Below, in pieces: positions 53,870 to 62,846 of a DNA stretch of 64,000 bases. Position 1 is the first letter of the stretch, and each line of letters starts with the position of its first letter. The DNA is taken from positions 1 to 64,000 of the forward strand of contig JASDSW010000021.1 in the NCBI GenBank assembly GCA_041441555.1. Reading direction: 5' to 3'. A program made the position numbers and the translations under genes. This DNA comes from Pseudaeromonas sp041441555. GTDB taxonomy: Bacteria > Pseudomonadota > Gammaproteobacteria > Enterobacterales > Aeromonadaceae. The notes beneath the pieces were generated by a model that was given only the letters and a program-made list of their open reading frames with translations, searched no databases and had not been told where the DNA came from.

Positions 53870-54571
53870 CTATAGATGCAGCGCCTCTTTGACGAACGGG
53901 ATGGTCAGCTTGCGCTTAGCATCCAGCGAGGCGTTATCCAGTTCATCCAGCGTGGTCAGAAGGGTGCGCATGTCCCGCGACAGGCGGTTCAACAGGAAGC
54001 GTCCGACATCCACCGGCAGTTTGAACCCCCGCAATTCGGCCCGCAGCTGCAGGGCGCTGAGTTTGCCTTCGTCATCCAGCTCATGGAGCTGATAGGAGAG
54101 CCCCCAATCCAGCCGGGAGGCCAGATCCGGCAGACAAAGGCCAATCTTGCGCGGTGCCGTGGCGGCCGTGACGATCAGCGATCCCTGGTTGTGCTCCTTC
54201 CAGCGGTTGAAGAAGTCGAACAGGGACTCCTCCCACTGCGGATGTCCGGCAATGGCGTCCAGATTGTCCAGACAGACCAGCGGCAGTTGCTCCATCTCCT
54301 CCAGCAGGCTGGGTTCAAACATGGCGTGTTGTTCTAGGGGAATGTAGGCCGCCGCCGCACCGCTGGCATTCACCTCGGCACAGGTTGCATGCAACAAGTG
54401 GGAGCGGCCCGAGCCGCGACTTCCCCAGACAAACAGCAGCGGCGCCCCCTGACCAATCGCCGCATTCTTCAGATTGGTGATCAGTTGGGCATTGTCCCCA
54501 GGGTAAAAACTGGCGAACGTTTCATCATCCGGCAGTTGTACTGCCAAAGAGAGTTGTGCAGGTTGACTCAC
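53870..54571 (-). CDS. hda: DnaA regulatory inactivator Hda
   Basis: A 233-residue AAA+ protein related to DnaA domain III. It has a P-loop (GSRGSGRSHLLHA), the sensor stretch LPDLASRLDWG and the N-terminal clamp-binding peptide AQLSLAV. Bound to the sliding clamp it makes DnaA hydrolyse ATP and so limits replication starts. Translation starts at GTG. It follows the DUF2066 gene by 29 bases. Confidence 0.95.
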   Translation of the reverse strand: MSQPAQLSLAVQLPDDETFASFYPGDNAQLITNLKNAAIGQGAPLLFVWGSRGSGRSHLLHATCAEVNASGAAAAYIPLEQHAMFEPSLLEEMEQLPLVCLDNLDAIAGHPQWEESLFDFFNRWKEHNQGSLIVTAATAPRKIGLCLPDLASRLDWGLSYQLHELDDEGKLSALQLRAELRGFKLPVDVGRFLLNRLSRDMRTLLTTLDELDNASLDAKRKLTIPFVKEALHL

Positions 54572-54600
54572 TCCGAGTCTCCTTTAGTCTGTAGACCGAC

Positions 54601-55641
54601 TCATGGTTGCTGCCACTGCAGGTGGAAACTATTGCTCGGCGCAATGACTTTCAGTCGGGGTTGCGCCTGGAGCGCCACGACAAACTCCTCCGGCTTGCCG
54701 CTCAGAGTCAATGACAGCGTGACTCGATCCCCCGCCATGCTAGCCACATTGCTCTTGCTGATCATGGCGAACTGCCTGAGCACGCCCTGCAGGGCCAGCA
54801 GGTCATCCACACTCTTCACCCCTTCGACGACCAGTTGATACTCACCGCTCGGCATCAGACCGGCGGTAACATCCGTCACCGCGCCTAGTGCCAGCTTCTG
54901 GCCATACCGCTCCGCCAGGTAGTGGCTGATGGCGGCCATGGTCTGCGCCACCACCGCCTCCGGAGTCCCTTGCACCTGCCCATTGATCAACGCCTCACCC
55001 TTGCCATCACCGGCATGCAGGTGCCACTGCAACGACCAGCCATCGTTGCCTTGACTCAAGCTGCCGCGTACCAGCAGACCGTCGCCATAGCGGGCACTGG
55101 CCTTGAGCAGCGACGGCATCAAGCCCTGGTTGACCAGATCGGCATTGACCAGCGTCAGATCATCCAGATCCATCAGGGGAAAACTGCTGCGCAGCGCCCA
55201 GCGGTTGCCCTCTTGGGCAAAGAGGGCCGGCCACACCGTAGAGGGATCTCCCGGCACCAAGGGAACGGGCGACAATTGCGAGTCGACCAACCAGAAGATC
55301 AAGGCGGGTCTGGGTTGCTCCCAGTAGGGAGCGCCACTGACGGCGATCAGTTGCTTCACCCCCTCCGGGGAAAAATCGATGGTCAGCCCACCATTGCCGG
55401 GGGTCACCTGACTCACCAGGGCGCCGACCTGCTCCACCCCCTTGGCAACCTCGGCTTGCTGCAGATCGATCTGTCCACCGGTCAGGCGTTGTAATACCAG
55501 GGCCAGCCCCTGCTGCTCGGCAGCCAGCACGGCGCTATTGCCCGGCACAGTCACACGAAGCAGCGTCGATGCCGATTCGGCCGACCAAGCCGGCGAGCAA
55601 ACCAGTCCAAACAGACAGAGCAACGAGAGAAGATGGCGCAT
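54601..55641 (-). CDS. DUF2066 domain-containing exported protein
   Basis: A 346-residue protein with a clear signal peptide (RHLLSLLCLFGLVCSPAWSA) and the DUF2066 body (VTVPGNSAVLAAEQQGLALVLQRLTG near residue 30 and ALIFWLVDSQLSPVPLVPGD). The start at 55641 was chosen for the signal peptide and the AAGGA ribosome site. It takes the place of uraA, which separates upp and hda in E. coli. Function unknown. Confidence 0.85.
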   Translation of the reverse strand: MRHLLSLLCLFGLVCSPAWSAESASTLLRVTVPGNSAVLAAEQQGLALVLQRLTGGQIDLQQAEVAKGVEQVGALVSQVTPGNGGLTIDFSPEGVKQLIAVSGAPYWEQPRPALIFWLVDSQLSPVPLVPGDPSTVWPALFAQEGNRWALRSSFPLMDLDDLTLVNADLVNQGLMPSLLKASARYGDGLLVRGSLSQGNDGWSLQWHLHAGDGKGEALINGQVQGTPEAVVAQTMAAISHYLAERYGQKLALGAVTDVTAGLMPSGEYQLVVEGVKSVDDLLALQGVLRQFAMISKSNVASMAGDRVTLSLTLSGKPEEFVVALQAQPRLKVIAPSNSFHLQWQQP

Positions 55642-55731
55642 GGCGTGATCCTTCAAGATGAGTGTGCCGATGATAGCCTTGGCCATCGCGGCTTCGCAAG
55701 GGAGCCTCCGGAGCCATTCGCAGCAGAAATG

Positions 55732-55759
55732 AAAAAACCGGCCGCAGCCGGTTCTTTTT
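55732..55759 (-). terminator. upp terminator
   Basis: Leftward, AACCGGC-TGCG-GCCGGTT followed by TTTT, just past the upp stop; T-runs also allow function on the other strand. Confidence 0.8.
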
Positions 55760-55772
55760 TACTAACAATGAC

Positions 55773-56399
55773 TTATTTGGTACCGAAGATCTTGTCACCG
55801 GCATCGCCGAGACCCGGCACTATGTAGCCCTTGTCGTTGAGCTTCTCATCGATGGCCGCACAGTACAGCTCGACATCATCATGGGCCGCCTGCAGCGCCG
55901 CCAACCCTTCCGGTGCTGCCACCAGCACGATCACCTTGATGGACTTGCAGCCCTTCTTCTTCAACAGATCGATGGTGGCAATCATGGAGCCACCCGTGGC
56001 CAGCATCGGATCGACCACCAGCGCCAGGCGCTCTTCGATGTTGCTGACGATCTTTTCAAAGTAGGGAACCGGCTTGAGGGTCTCTTCATCGCGATAGATA
56101 CCCACCACGCTGACCCGGGCGCTGGGGATGTGCTCCAGCACACCGTCCATCATGCCCAGACCGGCCCGCAGGATCGGCACCACGGTGACCTTTTTGCCTT
56201 TGATCTGATCCACAGCCACCGGACCATTCCACCCATCGATGGTCACCTTTTCGGTTTCAAAGTCGGCAGTCGCCTCATAAGTCAGCAGACTCCCCACCTC
56301 CTTGGCCAGTTCACGAAAACGCTTGGTACTGATGTCTGCTTCACGCATCAGACCCAGTTTGTGTTTAACCAACGGATGTTTGACTTCGACCACTTTCAT
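55773..56399 (-). CDS. upp: Uracil phosphoribosyltransferase
   Basis: A 208-residue enzyme that makes UMP from uracil and PRPP. The PRPP-binding motif VDPMLATGGSM and the C-terminal YIVPGLGDAGDKIFGTK uracil-binding region are diagnostic. The start MKVVEVKHPLVKHKLG at 56399 is set by homology. Divergent from purM, as in E. coli. Confidence 0.97.
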   Translation of the reverse strand: MKVVEVKHPLVKHKLGLMREADISTKRFRELAKEVGSLLTYEATADFETEKVTIDGWNGPVAVDQIKGKKVTVVPILRAGLGMMDGVLEHIPSARVSVVGIYRDEETLKPVPYFEKIVSNIEERLALVVDPMLATGGSMIATIDLLKKKGCKSIKVIVLVAAPEGLAALQAAHDDVELYCAAIDEKLNDKGYIVPGLGDAGDKIFGTK

Positions 56400-56480
56400 T
56401 ATTCGCTCCTCGGGCGCCATGCATAACCTCGGAATTTTATCATCCGGCACGAGCTCTGTGGAGCAGTTTAATCGAACGAT

Positions 56481-56496
56481 GGGCAAACGATTTCGT
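56481..56496 (+). promoter_or_regulatory. PurR operator upstream of purM
   Basis: GGGCAAACGATTTCGT matches the PurR consensus ANGCAANCGNTTNCNT at every fixed position except the first. It lies just upstream of the purM -35 element. Confidence 0.75.
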
Positions 56497-56497
56497 T

Positions 56498-56525
56498 TTG
56501 TCCTGGCGGCGTTGGTTGCTAGAAT
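56498..56525 (+). promoter_or_regulatory. purMN promoter
   Basis: TTGTCC (56498-56503) and TAGAAT (56520-56525) with a 16-base spacer, 40 bases before the purM start codon. Confidence 0.65.
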
Positions 56526-56564
56526 GTGCGCGTTTTTTCCACCCTGATACGACAAGGATCTCCC

Positions 56565-57602
56565 GTGACTGACAAGACTTCACTGAGCTACAAGGACGCT
56601 GGCGTAGACATCGATGCAGGCAATGCCCTGGTTGAGCGAATCAAAGGCGTATCCAAGCGCACTCGCCGTCCGGAAGTCATCGGTGGCCTCGGCGGCTTCG
56701 GTGCCCTGTGCCGGATCCCGGCCGGTTATCGCGAGCCGGTACTGGTTTCTGGCACCGATGGGGTCGGGACCAAGCTGCGCCTGGCCATTGACCTGAAAAA
56801 GCATGACACCGTCGGTATCGACCTGGTCGCCATGTGTGCCAACGATCTGATCGTTCAAGGTGCCGAACCCCTGTTTTTCCTCGATTACTACGCCACCGGC
56901 AAGCTGGATGTCGACACCGCGGCAGCCGTTGTCACCGGGATCGGTGCCGGTTGCGAGATGTCCGGTTGCTCGCTGATCGGTGGTGAGACCGCCGAGATGC
57001 CCGGCATGTATGAAGGCGAAGACTATGACATCGCCGGTTTCTGTGTCGGTGTGGTCGAAGCCTCCGAAATCATCGATGGCAGCAAGGTCAAGGCCGGTGA
57101 CGCCCTGATCGCCCTGGCTTCCTCCGGCCCACACTCCAACGGCTTCTCGCTGATCCGCAAGATCCTGGAAGTCTCCAAGGCCGATCTGCAACAAACCGTC
57201 GGTGACAAGAGCCTGGCCGATGCCCTGCTCGAACCGACCCGCATCTACGTCAAGCCGGTGCTGAAGCTCATCGAAGCCTGTGACATCCATGCCCTCTCCC
57301 ACATCACCGGGGGCGGCTTCTGGGAAAATATCCCCCGCGTGCTGCCGGACAACACCAAGGCCGTCATCGATGGCAGCAGCTGGCAGTGGCCAGCGGTATT
57401 CTCCTGGTTGCAAGCCAATGGCAACGTCGAGACCTACGAGATGTACCGGACCTTCAACTGTGGCGTCGGCATGATCATCGCCCTGCCGGCCGAGCAGGTC
57501 ACCGCCGCCCTGGCGCTGTTGCAGGCCGAAGGCGAGCAAGCCTGGCACATCGGCCATATCGCCGATGCTGCCGCCGGTGAAGAGCAGGTCGAGATCCGTT
57601 GA
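56565..57602 (+). CDS. purM: Phosphoribosylformylglycinamidine cyclo-ligase
   Basis: A 345-residue AIR synthetase, the fifth step of purine synthesis. Typical stretches are TDKTSLSYKDAGVDIDAGNA, SGTDGVGTKLRLA, GGETAEMPGMY and HITGGGFWENIPR. Translation starts at GTG (56565), set by homology and AAGGA upstream. Its stop codon overlaps the purN start by one base. Confidence 0.97.
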   Translation: MTDKTSLSYKDAGVDIDAGNALVERIKGVSKRTRRPEVIGGLGGFGALCRIPAGYREPVLVSGTDGVGTKLRLAIDLKKHDTVGIDLVAMCANDLIVQGAEPLFFLDYYATGKLDVDTAAAVVTGIGAGCEMSGCSLIGGETAEMPGMYEGEDYDIAGFCVGVVEASEIIDGSKVKAGDALIALASSGPHSNGFSLIRKILEVSKADLQQTVGDKSLADALLEPTRIYVKPVLKLIEACDIHALSHITGGGFWENIPRVLPDNTKAVIDGSSWQWPAVFSWLQANGNVETYEMYRTFNCGVGMIIALPAEQVTAALALLQAEGEQAWHIGHIADAAAGEEQVEIR

Positions 57603-58276
57603 TGCGCTTTGCGGTCCTGATTTCCGGAAACGGCAGCAACTTGCAGGCGTTGATCGACGCCTGCCAAGCGGGTCGCATTCAGGGGGAACTGGTTGGCGTG
57701 GTGAGCAACCGCGCCGATGCGTTCGGCCTGGAGCGCGCCAAAGCCGCCGGCATTGCCACTCAGGTGCTGAGCAATCAGGCGTTCGCCGATCGCGAAAGCT
57801 ATGATGCCGCCCTGATCCAGGCACTGGAGAGCTGGAAACCCGATTTGCTGGTGATGGCCGGCTTTATGCGGATCCTGACCCCCGGATTCGTCCAGCACTT
57901 TGCCGGACGGATGCTCAACATCCACCCCTCCTTGTTACCCAAGTATCAAGGGGTGAAGACCCATGCCCGAGCCATCGCCGCCGGCGATACGGTGCACGGG
58001 GCCAGCGTGCACTTCGTCACCGAAGAGCTCGATGGGGGACCGGTGGTGTTGCAGGCCCGCGTGCCCATCTTCCCGGACGATGACGAGGTAACTCTGGCCG
58101 AGCGGGTGCTCAGCCAAGAACACCAGATCTATCCTCTGGTGGTCAACTGGTTCTGCCAGGGCCGACTAACCATGGTCGGCACACAAGCCTGTCTCGATGG
58201 TCAACCGCTGCCCGCCCGTGGTTATGCCAGCGATGATGAGGAGTTCATCGACTCCGAGTCATTGGACGAGGCCTGA
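57602..58276 (+). CDS. purN: Phosphoribosylglycinamide formyltransferase
   Basis: A 224-residue enzyme that formylates GAR with 10-formyl-THF. The phosphate-binding ISGNGSNLQALID, the catalytic NIHPSLLPKY motif and the ELDGGPVVLQ stretch with its catalytic Asp are present. It starts within the purM stop (TGATG), so it is translationally coupled to purM. Confidence 0.96.
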   Translation: MRFAVLISGNGSNLQALIDACQAGRIQGELVGVVSNRADAFGLERAKAAGIATQVLSNQAFADRESYDAALIQALESWKPDLLVMAGFMRILTPGFVQHFAGRMLNIHPSLLPKYQGVKTHARAIAAGDTVHGASVHFVTEELDGGPVVLQARVPIFPDDDEVTLAERVLSQEHQIYPLVVNWFCQGRLTMVGTQACLDGQPLPARGYASDDEEFIDSESLDEA

Positions 58277-58312
58277 ACCCTCGCTCCGGGCTCCGCACCA
58301 TGTAAACCAAAC

Positions 58313-58344
58313 AAAAAGGGGAAGCCAGTCGGCCTCCCCTTTTT
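58313..58344. terminator. Bidirectional terminator between purN and yafJ
   Basis: AAAAAGGGGAAGCC pairs with GGCCTCCCCTTTTT with one mismatch; T-runs on both strands. Confidence 0.85.
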
Positions 58345-58376
58345 GCTGCCACAAGTTGGTTACCACCTCAGCAACC

Positions 58377-59186
58377 CTAAGGGGCCCAAGGGCCAGCCAA
58401 TGCAGACTCACCGGCCGGCCGCCACAACACCCGTTCACCGGCAACGAACAAGTTGCACTCCCCCTGGGCCATCTTGTGCCACTGTTCATTCTGGGTCAGC
58501 GGCAGGGTGGCGATCAGGCTGACCACATCGTTCGGAGTGGTCTCCTGCTGGAAATCGACGCTGACATCCTCATCCAGCAGGCGGGCCTGGCCAAACGGGG
58601 CACGTCGGGTGAGCCAATGCAGCTGGCTGCTGCAATAGGTCATCACCTGCTCGCCATCGGTCAGCAACATGTTGAAAACGCCATGGGTAGCCAACCAGTC
58701 AGCACAGGCGGCGATCCGGGCAAACACCAGTCGCGGTTCCGGCGACGTCGGGAAGGCCAATTCCAACTCATTGAGCAACCAGCAAAAAGCCTGTTCGCTA
58801 TCCGTGGTGCCGACCGGCAGGAACCGGCCTGTGGGCCAGGATTCATAACCGCTGAGTTGCCCGTTGTGGGCAAAAGTCCAATAGCGCCCCCACAGCTCGC
58901 GGGTAAAGGGATGGGTATTCTCCAATGCCACGGCACCACGGTTAGCCTGACGGATATGGCTGACCACGGCACAGCTCTTGATCGGATACTCCTGCACCAA
59001 CTGGGCGATCCGGGATTGGTAGCTCGGCATTGGATCCTTGAAGGTCCGGCACCCCTTTCCCTCATAGAAGGTGATCCCCCAGCCATCACGGTGCGGTCCC
59101 GTCTTGCCTCCCCGCTGCATCAGGCCCGTAAAGCTGAAGCAGATGTCGGTCGGCACATTGGCGCTCATGCCCAGCAGCTCACACAT
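58377..59186 (-). CDS. yafJ: Class II glutamine amidotransferase YafJ
   Basis: A 269-residue protein with the catalytic Cys2 right after the start (MCELLGMSAN) and the Ntn-type motifs GPHRDGWGITFYEGKG, VSHIRQANRG and FAHNGQL. The family releases ammonia from glutamine, but the acceptor of this YafJ branch is not known. It lies 28 bases after gmhA on the same strand, as in E. coli. Confidence 0.9.
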   Translation of the reverse strand: MCELLGMSANVPTDICFSFTGLMQRGGKTGPHRDGWGITFYEGKGCRTFKDPMPSYQSRIAQLVQEYPIKSCAVVSHIRQANRGAVALENTHPFTRELWGRYWTFAHNGQLSGYESWPTGRFLPVGTTDSEQAFCWLLNELELAFPTSPEPRLVFARIAACADWLATHGVFNMLLTDGEQVMTYCSSQLHWLTRRAPFGQARLLDEDVSVDFQQETTPNDVVSLIATLPLTQNEQWHKMAQGECNLFVAGERVLWRPAGESALAGPWAP

Positions 59187-59214
59187 GTGTCACCTCCTCG
59201 CTCTCAAAACCGAC

Positions 59215-59799
59215 TCAAGGTTGCCGAACCATCTCTTTTTCAATCAACTGGATCAGCAGGTGGATGATCTTGATATGCACCTCCTGAATGCGATCGGCAT
59301 AGCCAAAGTGCGGCACCCGGATCTCCACATCCGCCAGACCGGCCATCTTGCCGCCATCCTTGCCGGTCAGGGCGATGGTCTTGATACCCTTGCTCTTGGC
59401 CGTCTCAATCGCCCGCAGAATATTTCCTGAATTCCCGCTGGTAGAGATGCCTAGCAGCACATCACCGGAGCGTCCGACCGCCTCGACATAACGAGAAAAC
59501 ACAAACTCATAGCCGAAGTCATTGGAGACACAGGAGAGATGGCTAGGATCCGAGATGGCGATCCCGGCATAACCCGGGCGATTTTCCCGGTAACGGCCGG
59601 TCAGCTCTTCAGCAAAGTGCATGGCGTCACAATGGGAACCACCATTACCGCAGGACAGCACCTTGCCCTCCTGCCGAAATGAATCGGCGATCAGGCATGC
59701 CGCCGCCTCGATGGCCAATAAATTTTGCGGATCGGCGATGAACGTTTGTAACACTTGCGCGGCTTCATTCAATTCATTGCGGATCAGATCTTGATACAT
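59215..59799 (-). CDS. gmhA: Sedoheptulose-7-phosphate isomerase (GmhA)
   Basis: A 194-residue SIS-domain enzyme that starts LPS heptose synthesis by making D-glycero-D-manno-heptose 7-phosphate. Conserved motifs are CGNGGSHCDAMHFAEELTGR, GISTSGNSGNI and the C-terminal HIKIIHLLIQLIE. The start at 59799 (MYQDLIRNELNEA) matches the E. coli protein. Confidence 0.96.
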   Translation of the reverse strand: MYQDLIRNELNEAAQVLQTFIADPQNLLAIEAAACLIADSFRQEGKVLSCGNGGSHCDAMHFAEELTGRYRENRPGYAGIAISDPSHLSCVSNDFGYEFVFSRYVEAVGRSGDVLLGISTSGNSGNILRAIETAKSKGIKTIALTGKDGGKMAGLADVEIRVPHFGYADRIQEVHIKIIHLLIQLIEKEMVRQP

Positions 59800-59994
59800 G
59801 GCATTCCCCGGTTCATTCAGGTCAGAGACCTCATTCTGACACAGGAGCTGGCTGACGTCAGCGCCGGCCAACCGCCATAATTGATTGCGGTGATGCACAG
59901 ATCGGAACCAAGAACGATCCGGCCTCTTTTTTTACTGATATCTTTGAATATGATGAATCTGCCATGCAGCCGTACACCTACTGGGGTCAAGTAG

Positions 59995-61503
59995 ATGGAT
60001 GATGAAATCCTGATTGTCGATGACGAAAAAATAGAATCTAGCCATATCAAACAAGGTTGGAAGGTTCTCATTGTCGATGACGAACCCGAGGTCCATCGCA
60101 TCACCAAAATGACCCTGGCGCAATTTCGGTTCGATGACAAACCCATCGAGTTCCTGCATGCCTACACGGGTCATGAGGCCCAGGCCATCGTGGCCAATGA
60201 ACCCGACATCGCCCTGATCCTGCTCGATGTGGTGATGGAGACCGACAACGCCGGGTTGGATGTGGTGCGTTATGTCCGTACCGAGCTGGGTAACCAGCAG
60301 ATCCGCATCGTGTTGCGCACTGGCCAACCGGGTCAGGCTCCGGAAGATGATGTGGTCGCCAACTACGACATCAATGACTATAAGGACAAGACCGAGCTCA
60401 CCTCGCAGAAACTGCGCACCCTGATCCGGGCCAGCCTTCGTTCCTATCGCGATATCTGCTCCCTCGAACACAACCGCAAGGGACTGGAGAAGGTCATCGC
60501 CGCCTCCAAGGGGATTTTTGAGAAACAGGCGCTCAAGCAATTTGCCGAAGGCACACTGGAGCAGTTGAGTGCCCTGCTGGCACTGGAGGAGACCAGCCTC
60601 TACCAACTGCGCCAAAATGCCTACGAGATCCGCGATGATGCCTTGGGCTCCGTGCTCAACGAGGATGACAGCCAGAGCTTTCAGGACTCCACCATCATTC
60701 AGCAGGCGGTTGTGTGTCGGCAAAACGTCTACCGCGACAACGAGCTGGTTATCTACTGCGCCAACCCTCGCCATAGCCTGCTATTCCATATTCAGGGGAC
60801 CCGTCCGCTGAGCCAGATGGACACCTATCTGCTCAACCTGTTCACCGGCAATATCGTCATTGCCCTGGAGAATATCCGCCTCAATGAGCTGCTGGCGGAT
60901 AACCAACGCGAAATCATCTACCGGATTGGTGAAATCGTCGAAACCCGCTCCAAGGAGTCTGGCCTCCACGTCAAACGGGTTGCGCTGTATTGCGAACAAT
61001 TTGCCCGCTTGCTCGGTTTACCCGAAGAGAAAACAGAGCTGCTCAAACGAGCCTCACCACTGCACGATATCGGGAAGATCGGTATTCCTGATGCCATCTT
61101 GCACAAACCTGGCAAGCTGGATGCCGACGAATGGACCATCATGAAAACCCACTCCCAGATCGGCTATGACATGCTCTGTGGCTCCGATATCGAGTTGTTT
61201 CAGGTCGCCGCGCAGATCGCGCTCAACCATCATGAGAAATGGGATGGCTCGGGTTATCCGCAGGGGCTCTCGGGAACCGCCATTCCGCTGGAGGGGCGGA
61301 TCACCGCGTTGGTTGACGTGTTTGATGCCTTGGGATCGGATCGCTGCTACAAACGGGCTTGGCCACTGGACAAGATATTGGCATTGATTCAGGAAGAAAA
61401 AGGCCGCCACTTTGATCCCGAACTCGTCGAGCTGATGCTGGCCAATCTCGATGGCTTCCTGGCCATTCGCGATACCTATCGCGATGAGTTTCAGGGCAGT
61501 TAA
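59995..61503 (+). CDS. Response regulator with DUF3369 and HD-GYP phosphodiesterase domain
   Basis: A 502-residue protein. After a short N-terminal segment comes a receiver domain (about residues 22-145, VLIVDDEPEV, phosphorylation site Asp78 in LILLDVV), then DUF3369 (about 165-310), then an HD-GYP domain (about 315-500) with HDIGKIGIP and HHEKWDGSGYPQGLSG. The intact HD and GYP motifs suggest that it hydrolyses cyclic-di-GMP. No histidine kinase gene is adjacent, so its partner is elsewhere. It lies divergent from gmhA, a position held by fadE in E. coli. A terminator follows. Confidence 0.92.
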   Translation: MDDEILIVDDEKIESSHIKQGWKVLIVDDEPEVHRITKMTLAQFRFDDKPIEFLHAYTGHEAQAIVANEPDIALILLDVVMETDNAGLDVVRYVRTELGNQQIRIVLRTGQPGQAPEDDVVANYDINDYKDKTELTSQKLRTLIRASLRSYRDICSLEHNRKGLEKVIAASKGIFEKQALKQFAEGTLEQLSALLALEETSLYQLRQNAYEIRDDALGSVLNEDDSQSFQDSTIIQQAVVCRQNVYRDNELVIYCANPRHSLLFHIQGTRPLSQMDTYLLNLFTGNIVIALENIRLNELLADNQREIIYRIGEIVETRSKESGLHVKRVALYCEQFARLLGLPEEKTELLKRASPLHDIGKIGIPDAILHKPGKLDADEWTIMKTHSQIGYDMLCGSDIELFQVAAQIALNHHEKWDGSGYPQGLSGTAIPLEGRITALVDVFDALGSDRCYKRAWPLDKILALIQEEKGRHFDPELVELMLANLDGFLAIRDTYRDEFQGS

Positions 61504-61531
61504 CGAGTGACGCCTCCCAGATCGCGCCCAT

Positions 61532-61558
61532 GAAAAAGGAACCTGCCGGTTCCTTTTT
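61532..61558. terminator. Bidirectional terminator between the HD-GYP gene and dnaQ
   Basis: AAAAAGGAACC-TGCC-GGTTCCTTTTT with T-runs on both strands. Confidence 0.85.
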
Positions 61559-61582
61559 CATTGAGTCCTGTATTGCTGCCGC

Positions 61583-62317
61583 TCATTCCCGCCACAGACA
61601 ACGGCCGCCCTTCTTGTTGACCAGATCCAACCGTTTTTCGTGGGCCGCCAGCTCCGCCTCATTGGCCATGATGACCCGCAAGGCTCCACCCTGCCGCTCC
61701 AGCTTTTGCTGCTCATCGCTCTGCTGTTGCTGTTGGTTGCTCTCCGCGGCACTCAGGTCAAGCCGGGTCTGTCCCCCCGTCATCAGCAGGTAGACATCGG
61801 CCAGGATCTCGGCATCGAGCAAAGCGCCGTGCAAGGTTCGATGGCTGTTGTCGATGTCATACCGCGAGCAGAGCGCATCCAGGCTGTTGCGCTTGCCCGG
61901 GAACAGGCGCCGCGCCATCACCAGGGTATCGGTGACTTCACAAATTTCCTTGGTCTTGACACCGAGCCCCAGCTTCTCAAACTCGTAATCCATGAAACCG
62001 ACGTCAAACGGCGCATTGTGGATCACCAGCTCGGCACCACGAATGAACGTCAGGAACTCGTCGACCACCGCCGCAAAAGGTGGCTTATCGGCAAGAAAGG
62101 CATCCGTGATGCCATGCACCCGGATCGCCTCTTCATCCACCGGGCGATCCGGCTTGAGGTAGACATGATAATGACGCCCGGTCAGACGACGGTTAATGAC
62201 CTCCACACAGCCGATTTCAATGATGCGATGCCCCAGATAATGCGGGCCACCACTCATATTCATACCGGTGGTTTCGGTATCCAGGATCACCTGACGCGTG
62301 GATTGAATTGGGTTCAT
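61583..62317 (-). CDS. dnaQ: DNA polymerase III epsilon subunit (proofreading exonuclease)
   Basis: A 244-residue 3'-5' exonuclease. Exo I is LDTETTGM (Asp12, Glu14), Exo II HNAPFDVGFMDYE, Exo III HGALLDAEILADVYL. The C-terminal part has a Gln-rich stretch, (SNQQQQQSDEQQK), before the alpha-binding tail. Divergent from rnhA with a 49-base shared promoter region, as in E. coli. Confidence 0.97.
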   Translation of the reverse strand: MNPIQSTRQVILDTETTGMNMSGGPHYLGHRIIEIGCVEVINRRLTGRHYHVYLKPDRPVDEEAIRVHGITDAFLADKPPFAAVVDEFLTFIRGAELVIHNAPFDVGFMDYEFEKLGLGVKTKEICEVTDTLVMARRLFPGKRNSLDALCSRYDIDNSHRTLHGALLDAEILADVYLLMTGGQTRLDLSAAESNQQQQQSDEQQKLERQGGALRVIMANEAELAAHEKRLDLVNKKGGRCLWRE

Positions 62318-62366
62318 AAGCCTTTTATGTCACACTGGGCAAAACCCCATGTTACCCCACTTTTTC

Positions 62367-62831
62367 ATGTTAAAGCAGGTCTCTCTTTTCACCGATGGCT
62401 CATGCCTTGGCAACCCGGGCCCCGGTGGTTACGGCGCCATTCTGATCTACAAGCAACACCAAAAGGAACTCTCGCAGGGTTATCGACTCACCACCAACAA
62501 TCGCATGGAGCTGATGGCCGCCATCGCCGGGCTGCAATCTCTGCAGGAGCCATGCATCGTGCAGCTCACCACCGATAGCCAATATGTCAAACAGGGCATC
62601 ACCCAGTGGATCCAGAACTGGAAGCGCCGCGGCTGGCTCACCGCCAGCAAGGAGCCGGTCAAAAACGTCGATCTGTGGAAACTGCTGGATGCGCAGGTGC
62701 AGCGGCACCAGGTTCATTGGCACTGGGTCAAGGGGCACTCGGGTCACGATGAGAACGAGCGCTGCGACATTCTGGCTCGCGACGCCGCCATGGGGCCAGA
62801 TCTGCAAGAAGATAGCGGCTATCAGCCCTAA
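62367..62831 (+). CDS. rnhA: Ribonuclease HI
   Basis: A 154-residue enzyme that cuts RNA in RNA-DNA hybrids. Catalytic acidic residues are in FTDGSCLGNPG, TNNRMELMAA and TTDSQYVK, with HSGHDENERCDILA at the C-terminus. The start at 62367 (MLKQVSLFTDGS) fits the family length. No good ribosome site is seen. Confidence 0.96.
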   Translation: MLKQVSLFTDGSCLGNPGPGGYGAILIYKQHQKELSQGYRLTTNNRMELMAAIAGLQSLQEPCIVQLTTDSQYVKQGITQWIQNWKRRGWLTASKEPVKNVDLWKLLDAQVQRHQVHWHWVKGHSGHDENERCDILARDAAMGPDLQEDSGYQP

Positions 62832-62846
62832 CGAGAGCCAGCGAGA

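Noticed and set aside
56580..57824. 414-residue open frame antisense to purM/purN
   Set aside because: It crosses two well-conserved genes on the other strand and shows no recognisable domain.
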